Shown: positions 48,001 to 59,300 of the stretch, one piece after another
Layout: every line of letters starts with the position of its first letter
How positions within the stretch are numbered: the first letter of the stretch is position 1
Assembly: GCA_003952965.2 (NCBI GenBank)
Contig: CM025851.1
Location: 4,549,637 to 4,613,636 of the forward strand
Direction of reading: 5' to 3'
Length of the DNA: 64,000 bases
DNA from: Morella rubra
Taxonomy: Eukaryota; Streptophyta; Magnoliopsida; Fagales; Myricaceae
Made by a program: the position numbers and the translations under genes
Notes under the pieces: generated by a model
Seen by the model: the letters and a program-made list of their open reading frames with translations, nothing else
Database searches by the model: none
Told to the model about the DNA's origin: nothing

Positions 48001-51000
48001 AGTTGACACATTGAATGACTTCTTTGGAATTCCGTGAGTTTAGACCTAAGACCTTCCTTTGCCCATTTATGCAGATGTCTAATAATCGGTCAAAAATACT
48101 TACGGTAGCTGAAAAAGGCTGTGTAGTTTTCCAATCTAACATGTAATTAGCATAGGATCCATTCTAAAAGGCTTTACACTCTTCATTGTTTTTATAGTTC
48201 AGTGGACTGTTATGATCTGGTCTTCTGTTGACTGGTTTTTAGGTGGTGTTTGGTTTGGGCAATTTTTGGAAATCCCTTGGAATCCTAATGTGGATATTAT
48301 ATTTTGTTTAGTTGCAAACATCTCGAGGGAATCTAGATGCCCAAAGGGAAATCTATAGAACCATTAAAGCAGATGGGTTTCCAAATTCCATAGGTTTCAG
48401 AATGGTATATTTTTCCTAACAGGTTGGATTTACCCTAGTTTTCAGTATCCTCTATCTTGTATAGTCTCTTCTTTACGCAGCCACTTCTCTCTCTCTCCTT
48501 CACCTGATCATCGTACATGTCATAGGCGGTTACGTTCTCTATGTATTGTGCAGTATGGTATTGGCTTTGTAAACAAGCAATTTATTGGGGGTATTACTTT
48601 TATTAACCTTAGTTTATGTGAGTGGTGTTTCTATTTGCTCTTTGCCCATTTTATTTAGGTTTTTTGAGATGATTTTGTTTGTGTTTTCAAGCAAATTTAT
48701 GACAGCATGGATATCTATGAATAAGCCAAACATGAGAATATGATGTCCTCTATATTCTTATCAGATTCCGTATCAGACCAAACATTGGCTTTATTTAATT
48801 CGTGGACATTAGATTCCCATGCATCATTTTCTTGGCAATTTGGATGCCTGAGGGTAGACCACCTATGTCAAGCTTGTTGGAGGATTTGTTTTTTTTTTTT
48901 TTTTTTCATTTTCTTGCAGTTAAAATGGGCTCTACCCACACAGGTTCGAATCCTGCTGATCACGTGTTCCCTCTTTGATTTACTTATTAAAAAAAAAAAA
49001 AAAAAAAAAAAGGGATCAGCAAAGCAGATGTAAAATCATGCAGTTGATATAACATTTGAATTGAGTCTAATGTATGTTTTCTGTTGTGCTTTCCTTTTCT
49101 AGTGTATTGGCTGTTTCATGATGGAACTTCAAATGCCATTTCCTATCTTCCAGGTTTATTATTATTACCCATTCTCAGCTCTTTCCGATCCTGCGAAGCT
49201 TTATAATGATCTTAGATGGAATGTTACAAGGCCTCAAGGTTTTGAGGCAGTGATGCGTGTGAGATGCAGCCAGGTAGGCATTTTGGTATACCGAAATTTA
49301 TATATATATAGAGTCAGAGCCTGATAGTTGCTGTATTCCCATGAGTTGACTTTGTTTTCATCATTTATAGGGTATTCAAGTTCAAGAATATCATGGGAAC
49401 TTTTGTAAACGCATCCCGACGGATGTTGACCTATCAGGGGTTTGTACACCTACTTGATTTACAGTTGTCTATTAGTACATTGACATTTATTTCTACTTGG
49501 CACGAAACTTTAGTGTCAAAGAATCACAGACTACATTGACCATCAGGACCACATGAATTTTGAAGCTTTTTATCGTTGTGAGGAATAAATCTGGAAGCTA
49601 TTAGCATTGTATCTTGCACCTTCACAAGTGAGATAGATCCTCTAGAGATGATTTTGTTAGCGTTTGTTCTTTAACGGAAAAAAATTGTATTCAAAATCAA
49701 GAATGCCACTTTTGTTTTAAAGAGAGAAGGAAAAAGGTAAAGAGAAAAGAAAAGGTTTGACCTTGCTAGAGGTAATCGTCTTTATTCTTTTTAATTTGCA
49801 ATAGGACTGTTAGTCTATTTTTCTGTATTCTTTCTCCTTTCTGATCACATATTGTGTGAGGATTTTGTGGTTCTTTACTGTGTTTTTGAAATCCTAACAC
49901 ATCTTTCTGCACCACAGATTGACTGTGATAAAACTATAATGGTAACGTTAAAACATGATGATAAGTTGCCGGATGGATCAGAATGCTCTTTTCAGGTACC
50001 AGTGAATTTATATGCAGTCTTGCCCAGAGTGTGTAATGGTTATATTGCTCTCCTAGTTTATTAAGGAGTTTGTTTTTCTATTAGTGCAGGAAAATTAGTG
50101 ACTTATTGTTATTGATTATTGTTATGATTACTTAGTTATTTATTGTTGGGTGTAGTGTGCCCTTCTTTACACCACTGTCTATGGCCAAAGAAGAATTCGA
50201 GTTACAACTCTATCTCTCCCTTGCACCAGTATGCTGAGTAACCTTTTCCGTTCAGCTGATCTGGACACTCAATTTGCATGTTTGTTGAAACAAGGTATTG
50301 ATCTTTTTTTTTTTTTTTTATCGATCTATGCATTTCGGTCATTTGGCGAGGATCCTTTTCATACCTAGCAGCTTTATATTGTTGATATCTATAATTATCA
50401 TCAGTCCTGTAACTCATAATAAAGGTTGTAAAATGTGAATATAAAATGCTTCCCCACTTCCCCTGATGGTGCTTATTTTGTCTGGCTTCTTGTTCATAAT
50501 GTTCTTTTACATCTAATGAAAATGGAGCGATTGATGGTTTCATTGATTATTTTTAGTTCTTTAATTGTGTTTGAAATAATTACTATTATATTCATTTTAT
50601 TTTCACTCTTGTAGCTGCAAATAAAATTGCTTCCTCTCCACTCTTGCAAGTCCGAGAGCAAGTGACGAATCTTTGCGTCAGCGTTCTGCTTTCATATCGT
50701 AAATTTTGTGCTACTGTAACATCGTCTGGACAGCTTATTCTACCTGAGGCACTTAAGCTCCTGCCTCTATACACCCTTGGTATATTTCCTTCTGCTAACG
50801 CATATGCTGAGTTCTACGGATTTATTTTGTTTAAGCTGCCAACTTTTTTTTCAAACTTACTACAGCTAACATTTTTTTGCTGCAGAGCTTACACTCTTCC
50901 CTATGTATGGGAGACATACTTTTCTATGCACGGTTGTAGAATTCCCATTATCCAAAGTCTCTCTCTATCTCTTATATGTTTGGGGTTTTTTTCTTTTTCC

Positions 51001-54000
51001 CAAAAGGTGGGGGGGGGGTGGCTGAATCTTTTTGCAAAGTGAAGCATTATGAGGACCTAGGTACTATAGTGGGGAATTACTCCCTCAGTTTGTGGGTCGA
51101 AGATTTGCATTGCTCCAGGCAGCAAAGCGACACTTTCCAAGAGAAAAATATAAAGAAGGAAATTAGGGGAAAATACATTTTTTACCCACCAACTATCACT
51201 TGTTTTGTTGCTTTTTAGAACTAGTGATTTCGGTATAGTCCCTTGGACTGTCTTCACTTTTTCTAATAAGATTGGCTTGCTTAAAAAAAATCACTTGTTT
51301 TGCATTTTGCACCCTAAATGACCATGTTTAAGATATTGCACCTACAAACTACCCATCCCTAATATATTGCACCTTCTTTCTATTTTTCCGTCAAATTGGA
51401 CAGAAATTGACTTTTTTAATACGAAATGTCATTATGCCCTTAAAAAGTCAAATAGTTAGTTACATTTAAGGGCATAATTGTTGTTTCGATTTTAAAAAAA
51501 GTCACGTTCCATTCAATTTGATGGAAAAAATAGACGGAGGGTGTAATGTGTTAGGGATTGATAGTTTGTGGGTGCAATATCTCAAACGTGGTAGTTTAGG
51601 GTGCAAAGTGCAAAATTTATGGTAGTTCATAGGGGAAAAATATATTTTTCCCAGGAAATTAAGTTCTAGTCACTCCCCATTCTAAGCAATCACATATAGC
51701 CAGAAAGCAACTAGACCCTATAGAGAAGAGATTTCCCCCTTGAGCCCTATAAAAAGAACCTTGAAAGCCACCTGTATTTATCTGAAATGAATGTAGGCTG
51801 ATGGCAAGTTCTTAGTCTTGATTTTATTTATACTGATGAACATGAGTTATGAACTATTAAAATTTAAGGAAAGGCGACTGAAGTCTCAATGATACAAGGA
51901 GTCACCAAATAAGACCCATCAACCACAACCAAACTAAGCGTTCTTGTGGAATTTTGTCAGCCTTATCAACTGTTCCAGCATCACACTAACTTAAAGAACA
52001 GAAGAAGCTTGAACTAAAAGCCAAATTTGACTCTACGTCACAAGTTGGCTCAATTATATTTTTGCTATGCATATATTGTATTTTGGTCTCTAAAGTTTTC
52101 CCTTTCTTCAGCCTCTTATTGTCTTATTCATCATATGATATTATAGTGAACAAATTGTTCTCCTTTTATTGGCAAACTTCTGTGAATTTTCACCTTTGTT
52201 TTCTTTTACACTCTGTTGCCTTCCTTGTTACTTTTACAGCTTGAGTCTTTCATACAGTTGAGAAGTATATTTGTGTTTTGATGATAGTGTGTGGTGATCC
52301 CCGGTCTTATTAATGCTGAAACACGGTTGTCATCAAACATCCAACTTCTGGCTTGAAACGTTAGAGCCACAAATAATATACGATCTCAGTGATTAACTGT
52401 TGTATCTTTTCTTTTGTTTCTTTTCAGCATTAATGAAAAGCATAGGACTGCGGAATGATGGGAGAATAGATGATCGGTCTCTTTGGATCAATTGTGTTAC
52501 CTACCTCTCTACTCCCTTGGCCATTCCATTGGTGTACCCCAGGATGTTGGCTATCCATGAACTTAAACCAAAGGTACGACTTATAGCATGTGAAGTTGTG
52601 GAGTACTTCCTCTAATATGCTTTCAGAAACCCCCATTAACTTTCTCTTGATTGCCAGGATGAGGATGAATCTCTTGTTCCTCCTGTAATTCCACTTTCTA
52701 GTGAGCATGTTAATGAAGAGGGAATTTATCTTCTCGAGAATGGTGAGGACTGTTTGATGTATATTGGGAACTGTGTAGATACTAATCTCTTGCAACAACT
52801 CTTTGGCATCTCCTCAGCTGATGCAATTCCTACGCAGGTAGTCTTGTCTGATCCTTTTGGAATATATAGTCTACTTTTTACGTGGAAACAACTCATGTCC
52901 TGAGTGAGACCCAAAATGTTTGGCACTCAAACTCCATTCTTGTGGCATAAGTAGGCTTACTATCTGCCTCTGAAAAGGCCCATTTTGGACTTTGTCTGCC
53001 AAAAGATCTTGAAGGCTGGACACATTGAAATACTTGGCCTTTTAATTTTCAATGAATAAAGTTGGAGTCTACCTAGTGCACAAGCTCTTGGTGAATGGAA
53101 GGAATTCAATTCTTATAGTGTATGTTGCATGCTTCAAGATATATATATATATATAACGAGTGCATCCACTTTTGGTTTTCATTTGTGGAATCATAGAAAA
53201 GGGTGCTCATGAAAATTCTGGTTTCTCAAACTCTTTTTAGGTGAGGCTGCATTATAGTTCCCTTAGTATTCTTTCATATGATCTTTGGATCAATTGGCAT
53301 TTCCTCCTCCAACAAATAAGGGGTATGGAGTGAGCAGTCACATGAATGTGTAACCTATCCGGGAAAAAAAAAGAGGCAGTGCCCTTGGTTTTTGTGCTGA
53401 TTTAGTGTCGTGGTGTGATAAAATGAGAGTATCTATAAGTAGTGCGTGTATAAGAATTGATTTGCTGGATACATTTCCTGCTGTGCAACTTGGCATTTTG
53501 TAACTTGGTATTTTGTGCACTCAGTTTGTGCTGCAGCAACATGACAATCCACTATCACGGAAACTCAATGATTTGGTAAATGAGATACGGCGGCAAAGAT
53601 GTTCCTACCTCCGGTATGACTGAAATTGATTATGTTACTTCTTATTCTTAGGAGTGTATTGCAGCATCTTTAGGGGATTTATGTAATCCACCCTCTGATG
53701 CGTTCATTTAGTGAAATTGTTGATAATCTTTGTGATCTTTTTTGCAGCTTAAAATTGTGCAAGAAAGGAGATCCATCAGGTCAGTGCAGTACAAAATTTT
53801 TGAGCCAAAACATGTCTTACCTCTTTGTACTTCTGGTCCACTATTAATAAGTCAGATAAAAATTTCCCCATATAGCTTGCATTGTCCAATAATATCAACC
53901 AACCAAATTAGTTGATTCTTTCCCTTAAAGAATGGGAAAGGAGTTCTTTTTTTTTTTTTTCTCAGGTAAGCATGAGCATAATGTCATTCATAAACTTAAA

Positions 54001-54660
54001 TATACAACAGGATGCGTGGAGCGCTAACAATCACCCAAGACTTTTGTATCATATCTGAAAATAGAAATAAAAAGGGAGGGCTGCCATTTTTGTGGCTTTT
54101 TGTAGCAGTCTTAAAAACCCGACGGGAAAGAGCACTGCTAACAATGGCAATGGGGTGCCTGCTGAATATGTAATTTTGTTTGTTTGCGTGCTGTATCTCT
54201 GTTCAGTCTCAAGTAGTGGTATTGTCGACATAGGTTGGATAATAGATTGTCTTAAACTACTGTCCCTTTTTTTGTTGCTAATGTACTATCAACTAGGAGG
54301 CTTGCGTTGAAGTTGAATATGTGGATATATGTTCCTTGGAATCTCATCAGTGCTTGTAGTACATGCATTATTCTCATTCAAAGGCTAGGTGCGAGGACCC
54401 AGAATGGGGATTATGCATTATCTTAATTTGATCTTGCAGACAGATCATTGTCCCTTGTTTTTTGTCACTATTAAAAAAAGTAAAGGAGTTTCTTTAAATA
54501 AATAACTATTTTATTTGCTCAAAAGCTTTTTTACTGTTTGTTGTCCCCAGGAGCATTGTTCTTCTCCTATCTGGTAGAAGATAAGAATGCAAGCGGCCCC
54601 TCCTATGTCGAGTTTCTAGTCCATGTCCACAGGGAAATTCAAATGAAAATGTCATCTTGA
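36002..54660 (+). CDS. SEC24C: COPII coat protein SEC24, SEC24C/D-type (CEF-like)
   Basis: Twenty-four exons, phases closed, 1,107 residues: 36002-36892, 37252-37482, 37634-37708, 37830-37928, 39443-39554, 39945-40072, 40970-41089, 41252-41332, 43207-43284, 43362-43454, 44022-44076, 45520-45596, 45828-45899, 46036-46119, 49154-49273, 49371-49439, 49918-49995, 50156-50294, 50615-50779, 52428-52573, 52658-52837, 53525-53613, 53748-53779, 54551-54660. SEC24 pairs with SEC23 in the inner COPII coat and selects cargo leaving the ER. The first ~400 residues are Pro/Gly/Ser-rich and disordered. A C-x2-C...C-x2-C zinc finger follows at about 444-469 (CSRC, CNIC). Then come the trunk (PAVYFFLMDVSMNA, VGIATFDSTIHFYN), beta-sandwich, helical (FCATVTSSGQLILPEALKLLPLYTL) and gelsolin-like (FVLQQHDNPLSRKLNDLVNEIRRQR) parts. 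Plant paralogues SEC24C (CEF) and SEC24D are not separated with certainty here. Confidence 0.95.
40285..40660 (+). mobile_element. Possible SINE relic in SEC24 intron 6
   Basis: TTAGCTTAGTAGTAAAAGC at about 40288 resembles a tRNA-type box A, followed by an old, weakly conserved region. There is no clear box B and no duplicated target site, so this is a weak call. Confidence 0.25.
41930..42633 (+). pseudogene. Degenerate LINE 3' relic in SEC24 intron 8
   Basis: Translation in shifting frames gives GWEMGPIDNLFDSL, then EFPWHSI followed by a stop and RVKVPAKVDFL, then LWGLWRR, which are landmarks of the C-terminal zf-RVT region of plant L1-type LINEs. Stops and frameshifts are frequent. The stretch ends in an A-rich run (about 42622-42632), as expected for a LINE 3' end in the sense direction of the gene. 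Upstream limit is approximate. Confidence 0.6.
46158..46180. repeat. (TG)n microsatellite in SEC24 intron 14
   Basis: About eleven TG units in the first part of the 3-kb intron 14 (46120-49153), the largest in this gene. It is non-coding. Confidence 0.85.
51166..51652. mobile_element. Mutator-like MITE in SEC24 intron 19 with 9-bp target-site duplication
   Basis: AGGAAATTA flanks the element exactly on both sides (51157-51165 and 51653-51661), a 9-bp duplication. The ends are GGGGAAAATACATTTTTT and, in reverse complement, GGGAAAAATATATTTTTCCC. Inner blocks pair well, for example TTTTGCACTTTGCACCCTAAA against TTTTGCATTTTGCACCCTAAA, and GATATTGCACC(T/C)ACAAACTA. Arms are about 140-160 bases. 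The left arm is broken by a separate 82-bp insertion. No protein is encoded. It sits in an intron away from splice sites, so splicing should not suffer. Confidence 0.88.
51195..51302 (+). mobile_element. Small retroposed insert (82 bp) with 13-bp target-site duplication, nested in the MITE
   Basis: ATCACTTGTTTTG occurs at 51195-51207 and 51290-51302. The 82 bases between them end in an A8 run. Removing the insert and one repeat restores continuous alignment of the left MITE arm with the right arm, which proves it is a later event. A short insert with poly(A) and a 13-bp duplication points to target-primed retroposition (truncated LINE or SINE). Its source is not recognised. Confidence 0.8.
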
Positions 54661-56390
54661 TTATTTTCATGCTTCAGTCTGATATACAAGTTTTGATCAC
54701 CTCCAGCAATGACACCATGAAGTTCAGAGGAAACGGCAACTCCGATTTTGCTCTTTATATGCAGTCATTGGCTGTACCTCTGCGGTGTTAATTTGTTAAA
54801 AGCAAGAAGAGCTGAGTTTTGCTACAAGCAGTTTGTTAGTAGAGGCAACATTCAGTAGATATTGGTGGTAGTTAATACAAAGCATACAGTTCTTTTTCAT
54901 ATATGTTGATTGGTATTCCCCATCCTAGACACGCCCCTGCCCCTCTGGGGCAGAAGGGGAAACAGAATGTATGAACGGTTTTGTTGTTTTATGCAGTTGA
55001 TCGTCAAAGAAACAAACAAACATGTAACAACAGTTCTAGTCGAATTGATAGTTTCTGGTGTCCTTCGATGATGGAACCCTCTCTCTCTCTCTCTCTGTGT
55101 ATTACCCTTTTAATTGTCCCCGTGGTAATCAACTTCCTTGGCCAATTAACAAGAACTGAAGCTCCCCATTTATGAATCTCCCCGATGTGTTGAAAAAAAA
55201 TGCTCCACCCTCTCTCCTCGGTAGGGTTTCCCCGAAAAAATAGTCTTTTACCACCGTGTTTTCAGCCACCCTTTTTCCTGCTCCTTGTACCAGCAGCCGC
55301 CCCTCTCAGAGGCGGCTCCGGCTAGCGTGACAAGCTCAGAACTGCCAGAATGGAGCATGGTGAACACTGTACCGACATCCAAGTCCTACTTATACCCCAT
55401 TATCCCAGGTTACATTTTCTTCACCCTAATCTCTATCATTAACTGCAGATCAGGCCTCCGGACGACCTCATATAAGCGGACCATTCACAGGCAAAGCATC
55501 AAACAGCAATTTTGGCTCATTTGCCTTGTGCTTCAGTGGTTAAGGTTGTGATTGGTAGTTCCTGCTTAGGCCTATGAACTGAGCTCCCAGAGCTCGTACA
55601 CTCCAGAATCATGCTGATCTTGGTTAATCCTGTTGGATTCTAGACGCACTCCTAATATCTGGAGTCTGGACCCCTACCAATAACAAGTCGTCACAACGGA
55701 GATTGGTCTCTTACTTTTGAACTAAATAAATTCTCGGTGGGATTCATGTCAGCACTTTTTTGTGACTAAAATTGGTCGAGGATATGGAGTTCTTGGATCA
55801 TGCCTTTTTGTTTTTAAGTTTTTGGATCCTGATTATGTTGAGTTTTGCATTTGGATCCTGAATTTAATAGGTTTAAAATTAGAATATCGGTGTAAAAATT
55901 TCGAAAATTAAAATCTGCCTGTCATTTGCAACTTAAGGAAATACCCTTCATTTTGATGAGGCATTTAGATGGAATGCTTCTCAAGGAAAAGCTCTCAAAG
56001 CTCAAATATAAATTGGATTCTGTCGAAGGAACTCTTCTCTCTATTTTCATCATTTTTTTTTTCATTTTTTTAGTGTATTTATTTATTTTGTCCAGACTCC
56101 AAATGCTTCAGAGGCTCAAACCGGTGCGTTTTCATTGAGGATACTGGCGCGGTTCGTTTTTCTACTTCGCTTCTTAGCACCGGGCGCCAACCAAGTTTTC
56201 CTGTCAGCCTGTATCGTAAATATATGGAGACTGGAAGGCTATTTCTGTCTTTTTAATCTCACAATATCCATCCTGATCTTCTAGTGCACGAACGGCGGGA
56301 AGATTACTCCGACAAATCGCACCGGAATCGACCTAAATAACTCGCAGTTGACGAACCGAACCCCTAAAGATAACCCTAAAATCCCCCAAA
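54661..56390. other. SEC24 3' UTR, intergenic DNA and ING1 promoter
   Basis: The first few hundred bases are SEC24 3' UTR. A CT microsatellite lies at about 55079-55095. No further gene, tRNA or other RNA is seen before the ING1 ATG. Confidence 0.5.
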
Positions 56391-59300
56391 ATGTCCTTCC
56401 TCGATGAATTTCAAGCCAGTAAGCCCCTTCTCTGATATTGTTGTTTCATGCTTGCTGTAAACCCTAACTCCATGTTGCAAGTATGGGGAATTTCGATGGT
56501 GGCAATTTAGTGTATTTTTTTCCCCCTCCTTTTTTAAGGTTCTTTTTGCTATAGGTAAATGCGATATATGAGTGTATATGTATATACATATATCTCATAC
56601 ATATATTTGGTTATGATGCGACTATTCGCATTTGCTCTGTCTCAATGTCTCAATTTCAAATTTAGGGAAAATCGTTAAGGAAAAAAGAAGCAATTTGTCT
56701 TGAATGATGTTGTCTTACTTCGTTGCAATTGTACCCAATTTGCATTAGAAAACATAGTTCATAGCTAATTTCCGTGGTTTACAATTCCTTCAGCAATTTG
56801 TGTCTTATAAAGTCTCGGTTGTGGTTTTGGGAGTTAGTGGCGCCAACTTATGTATGACAGATTTTCACTTTCATAGGATGCTTTTTACACCTTTTACGAG
56901 TTGCTAAAGTATTAGAGTGTACGAGGTGAAGCAGTTTTGAGGAGAGGTACTGTTGTATAACTAAGATTTTTTTTCTATGAAGAGTGATATAATTGTGTGC
57001 CAATTTTCCACAGATTTGGATTCTCTGCCCGGTATTCTGCAAAAGAAGTACGCACTGTTGCGAGACCTAGATAAAAGTTTACAGGGTATGAGTCTCAGTG
57101 GCAGCAATGACAACATAATAGTCATTGTTATGATATCATCTTTATAATCTTTGTTGCATTGTTATATAGTGGTTTTTCATTATTGATGCTTGAGTTGAAA
57201 TATCCATAGATGTATGACTATAGATGAGAGGAAACTAATTGTCACCTTTCAATTTGGTGAACTACATCCTCACTAGGTTCAAATGATATAAAAACCTTTA
57301 ACCCTACCCTTATGCATAGTAGGTACCTAAGGCCTCCTCCCCTAGACAGGAGAACAATATCCCTCTGCTATTACACAATTATTGCGATAGATATGTTCAT
57401 GATTATGTACGTGTTTTTTTTTATAAGTAAGGCAATTTTATTGAAAGAAAAAGGAATAGAAGGAACAGTACAAAGGACTATACTGAGACCCCTAGACCAA
57501 ACAAGCTAGAAAACTAATGAAATCTAAAAACTCCGAAAAGGGAGAACCCAACATAGCATTCACCCACAAGAACAAAGACTGCAAAAGATGCCCCTCAGAC
57601 CCTCCATGGACACAGCCACACCCTCAAAACATCTTCCATTTCTCTCTCTCCATAAATTCCACCAAATACAAGTAGGGATTATTCTCCAAATAGCTAAGGT
57701 CCGAGGGTCTTTAAAATCCCTTTTCTAGCACAACAAAACATCAGCTGCCCTCCTAGGCATCACCCAATCATAGTCCATAATAAAGAGCACTAAGGACCAC
57801 AACTCCCTATCAACCAAACAGTGCAGCAAAATGTGCTCAACAGACTTCCCATCACGTTTGCAAAGATAGCATCAATCTAGCACATTCACCCCCCTCCTCC
57901 TCAAGTTGTTAGTGGTAAGGATTCTTCTATGGGTGGCTTCCTAAACAAAGAAAGACACCCTAGGCAGGGCTAAAGACCTCCAAATCTATCTCCAAGGGAA
58001 GCTCTCATCAAAATCCCCAACAAGACACGAATACCAAGATTTCACCGAGAAAACACCATTCTTGGATCTCACCCATCTCGACTTGTCTTCAACATGACTC
58101 CTCAAAACTATAGAGTAAAGTAAAGAGAAGAGTGCCGAAAACTCCTTCAACTCCCAATCATTAGCCCTCCTAACAAACTGAATATTCCACGAAGAACTCC
58201 CGGAACCCCTCTCCAAACAGTCCGCAACCATAGCATTTTTATTGCATGCTAGAGAAAAAAAAAAGGAAACATCTCCTTTAAGGATCTCTCACCGCACCAA
58301 CGATCCTTCCAGAAACGGACTCTCATATCACTTCCAACCTCAAAATAGATGTTCTCAGCAAAAGAATCCCATCCTTTGCTAATATTCTTCCAAAGACCAA
58401 CACCATAAGAACCATTGCATACAAGAGTGTTCCACCCACCCAAAGCACAACCGTATTTCTCCATGATAACAATCCTCCACAAGCTATCTCACTTAACCCC
58501 GAACCGCAGAAGCCATTTCCCAAGAAGGGCCCTATTAAACAAGGCAAGCCTTCTCAAACGCAACCCACCACAACTAATAGGAGAACACACTTTCTCCCAC
58601 TTCACAAGATGAAATTTCTGCACACTATCATCACTTCCCCATAAAAAATGCCTCTGAATCTTCTCCAACCTATCAGCCACTGTAGCAGGAATAGGAAAAA
58701 GTGACAAAAAATAAGTGGGGAGACAAGAAAGAGTGGAGTTGATCAACGTGATTCTACCACCCTTGGAGAGAGAACATCGTTTCCAACTCGCAAACCTCCT
58801 CTCCGTCCTCTCAATAATATCACTCCAAATGCGAGAACATTTGAAGGTAGCCCCCAGTGGAAGGCCCGGATAAGTGATAGGCAAAGAAGCAACTCGACAG
58901 CCCAAAATAGTAGCCAAATCATGCACATTAACAACGTTTCCAATAGGGATGGCTTTGGACTTGGAGAGATTAATCTTCAAACTGGACACCGCTTCAAAAC
59001 AAAGGAGGAGGCAGCGAAGATTGCGAAATTGACCCTCAGCAGCCCCACAAAGAATGAGAGTGTCATCCGCAAATAATAAATGAAATATGCTCACCCCACT
59101 TCTTCCACCAACACCAACATCGAACCGTTTAGTGGAACCATTGCCAACCAACATCTTCATCATCCAACTGAACGCTTCCATGACAATAACGAACAACAAA
59201 GGTGAAAGGGATCACCTTGACGCAACCCATGAGACCCATTTAAAAAACCTTCGGGAGATCCATTCACAATCACCGAATATTTTACGGTGGAGATGCAGAA

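Noticed and set aside
55281..55600. Possible tRNA-like stretch (CAGTGGTTAAGG) in the SEC24-ING1 gap
   Set aside because: A box-A-like string is present but no cloverleaf or box B can be drawn.
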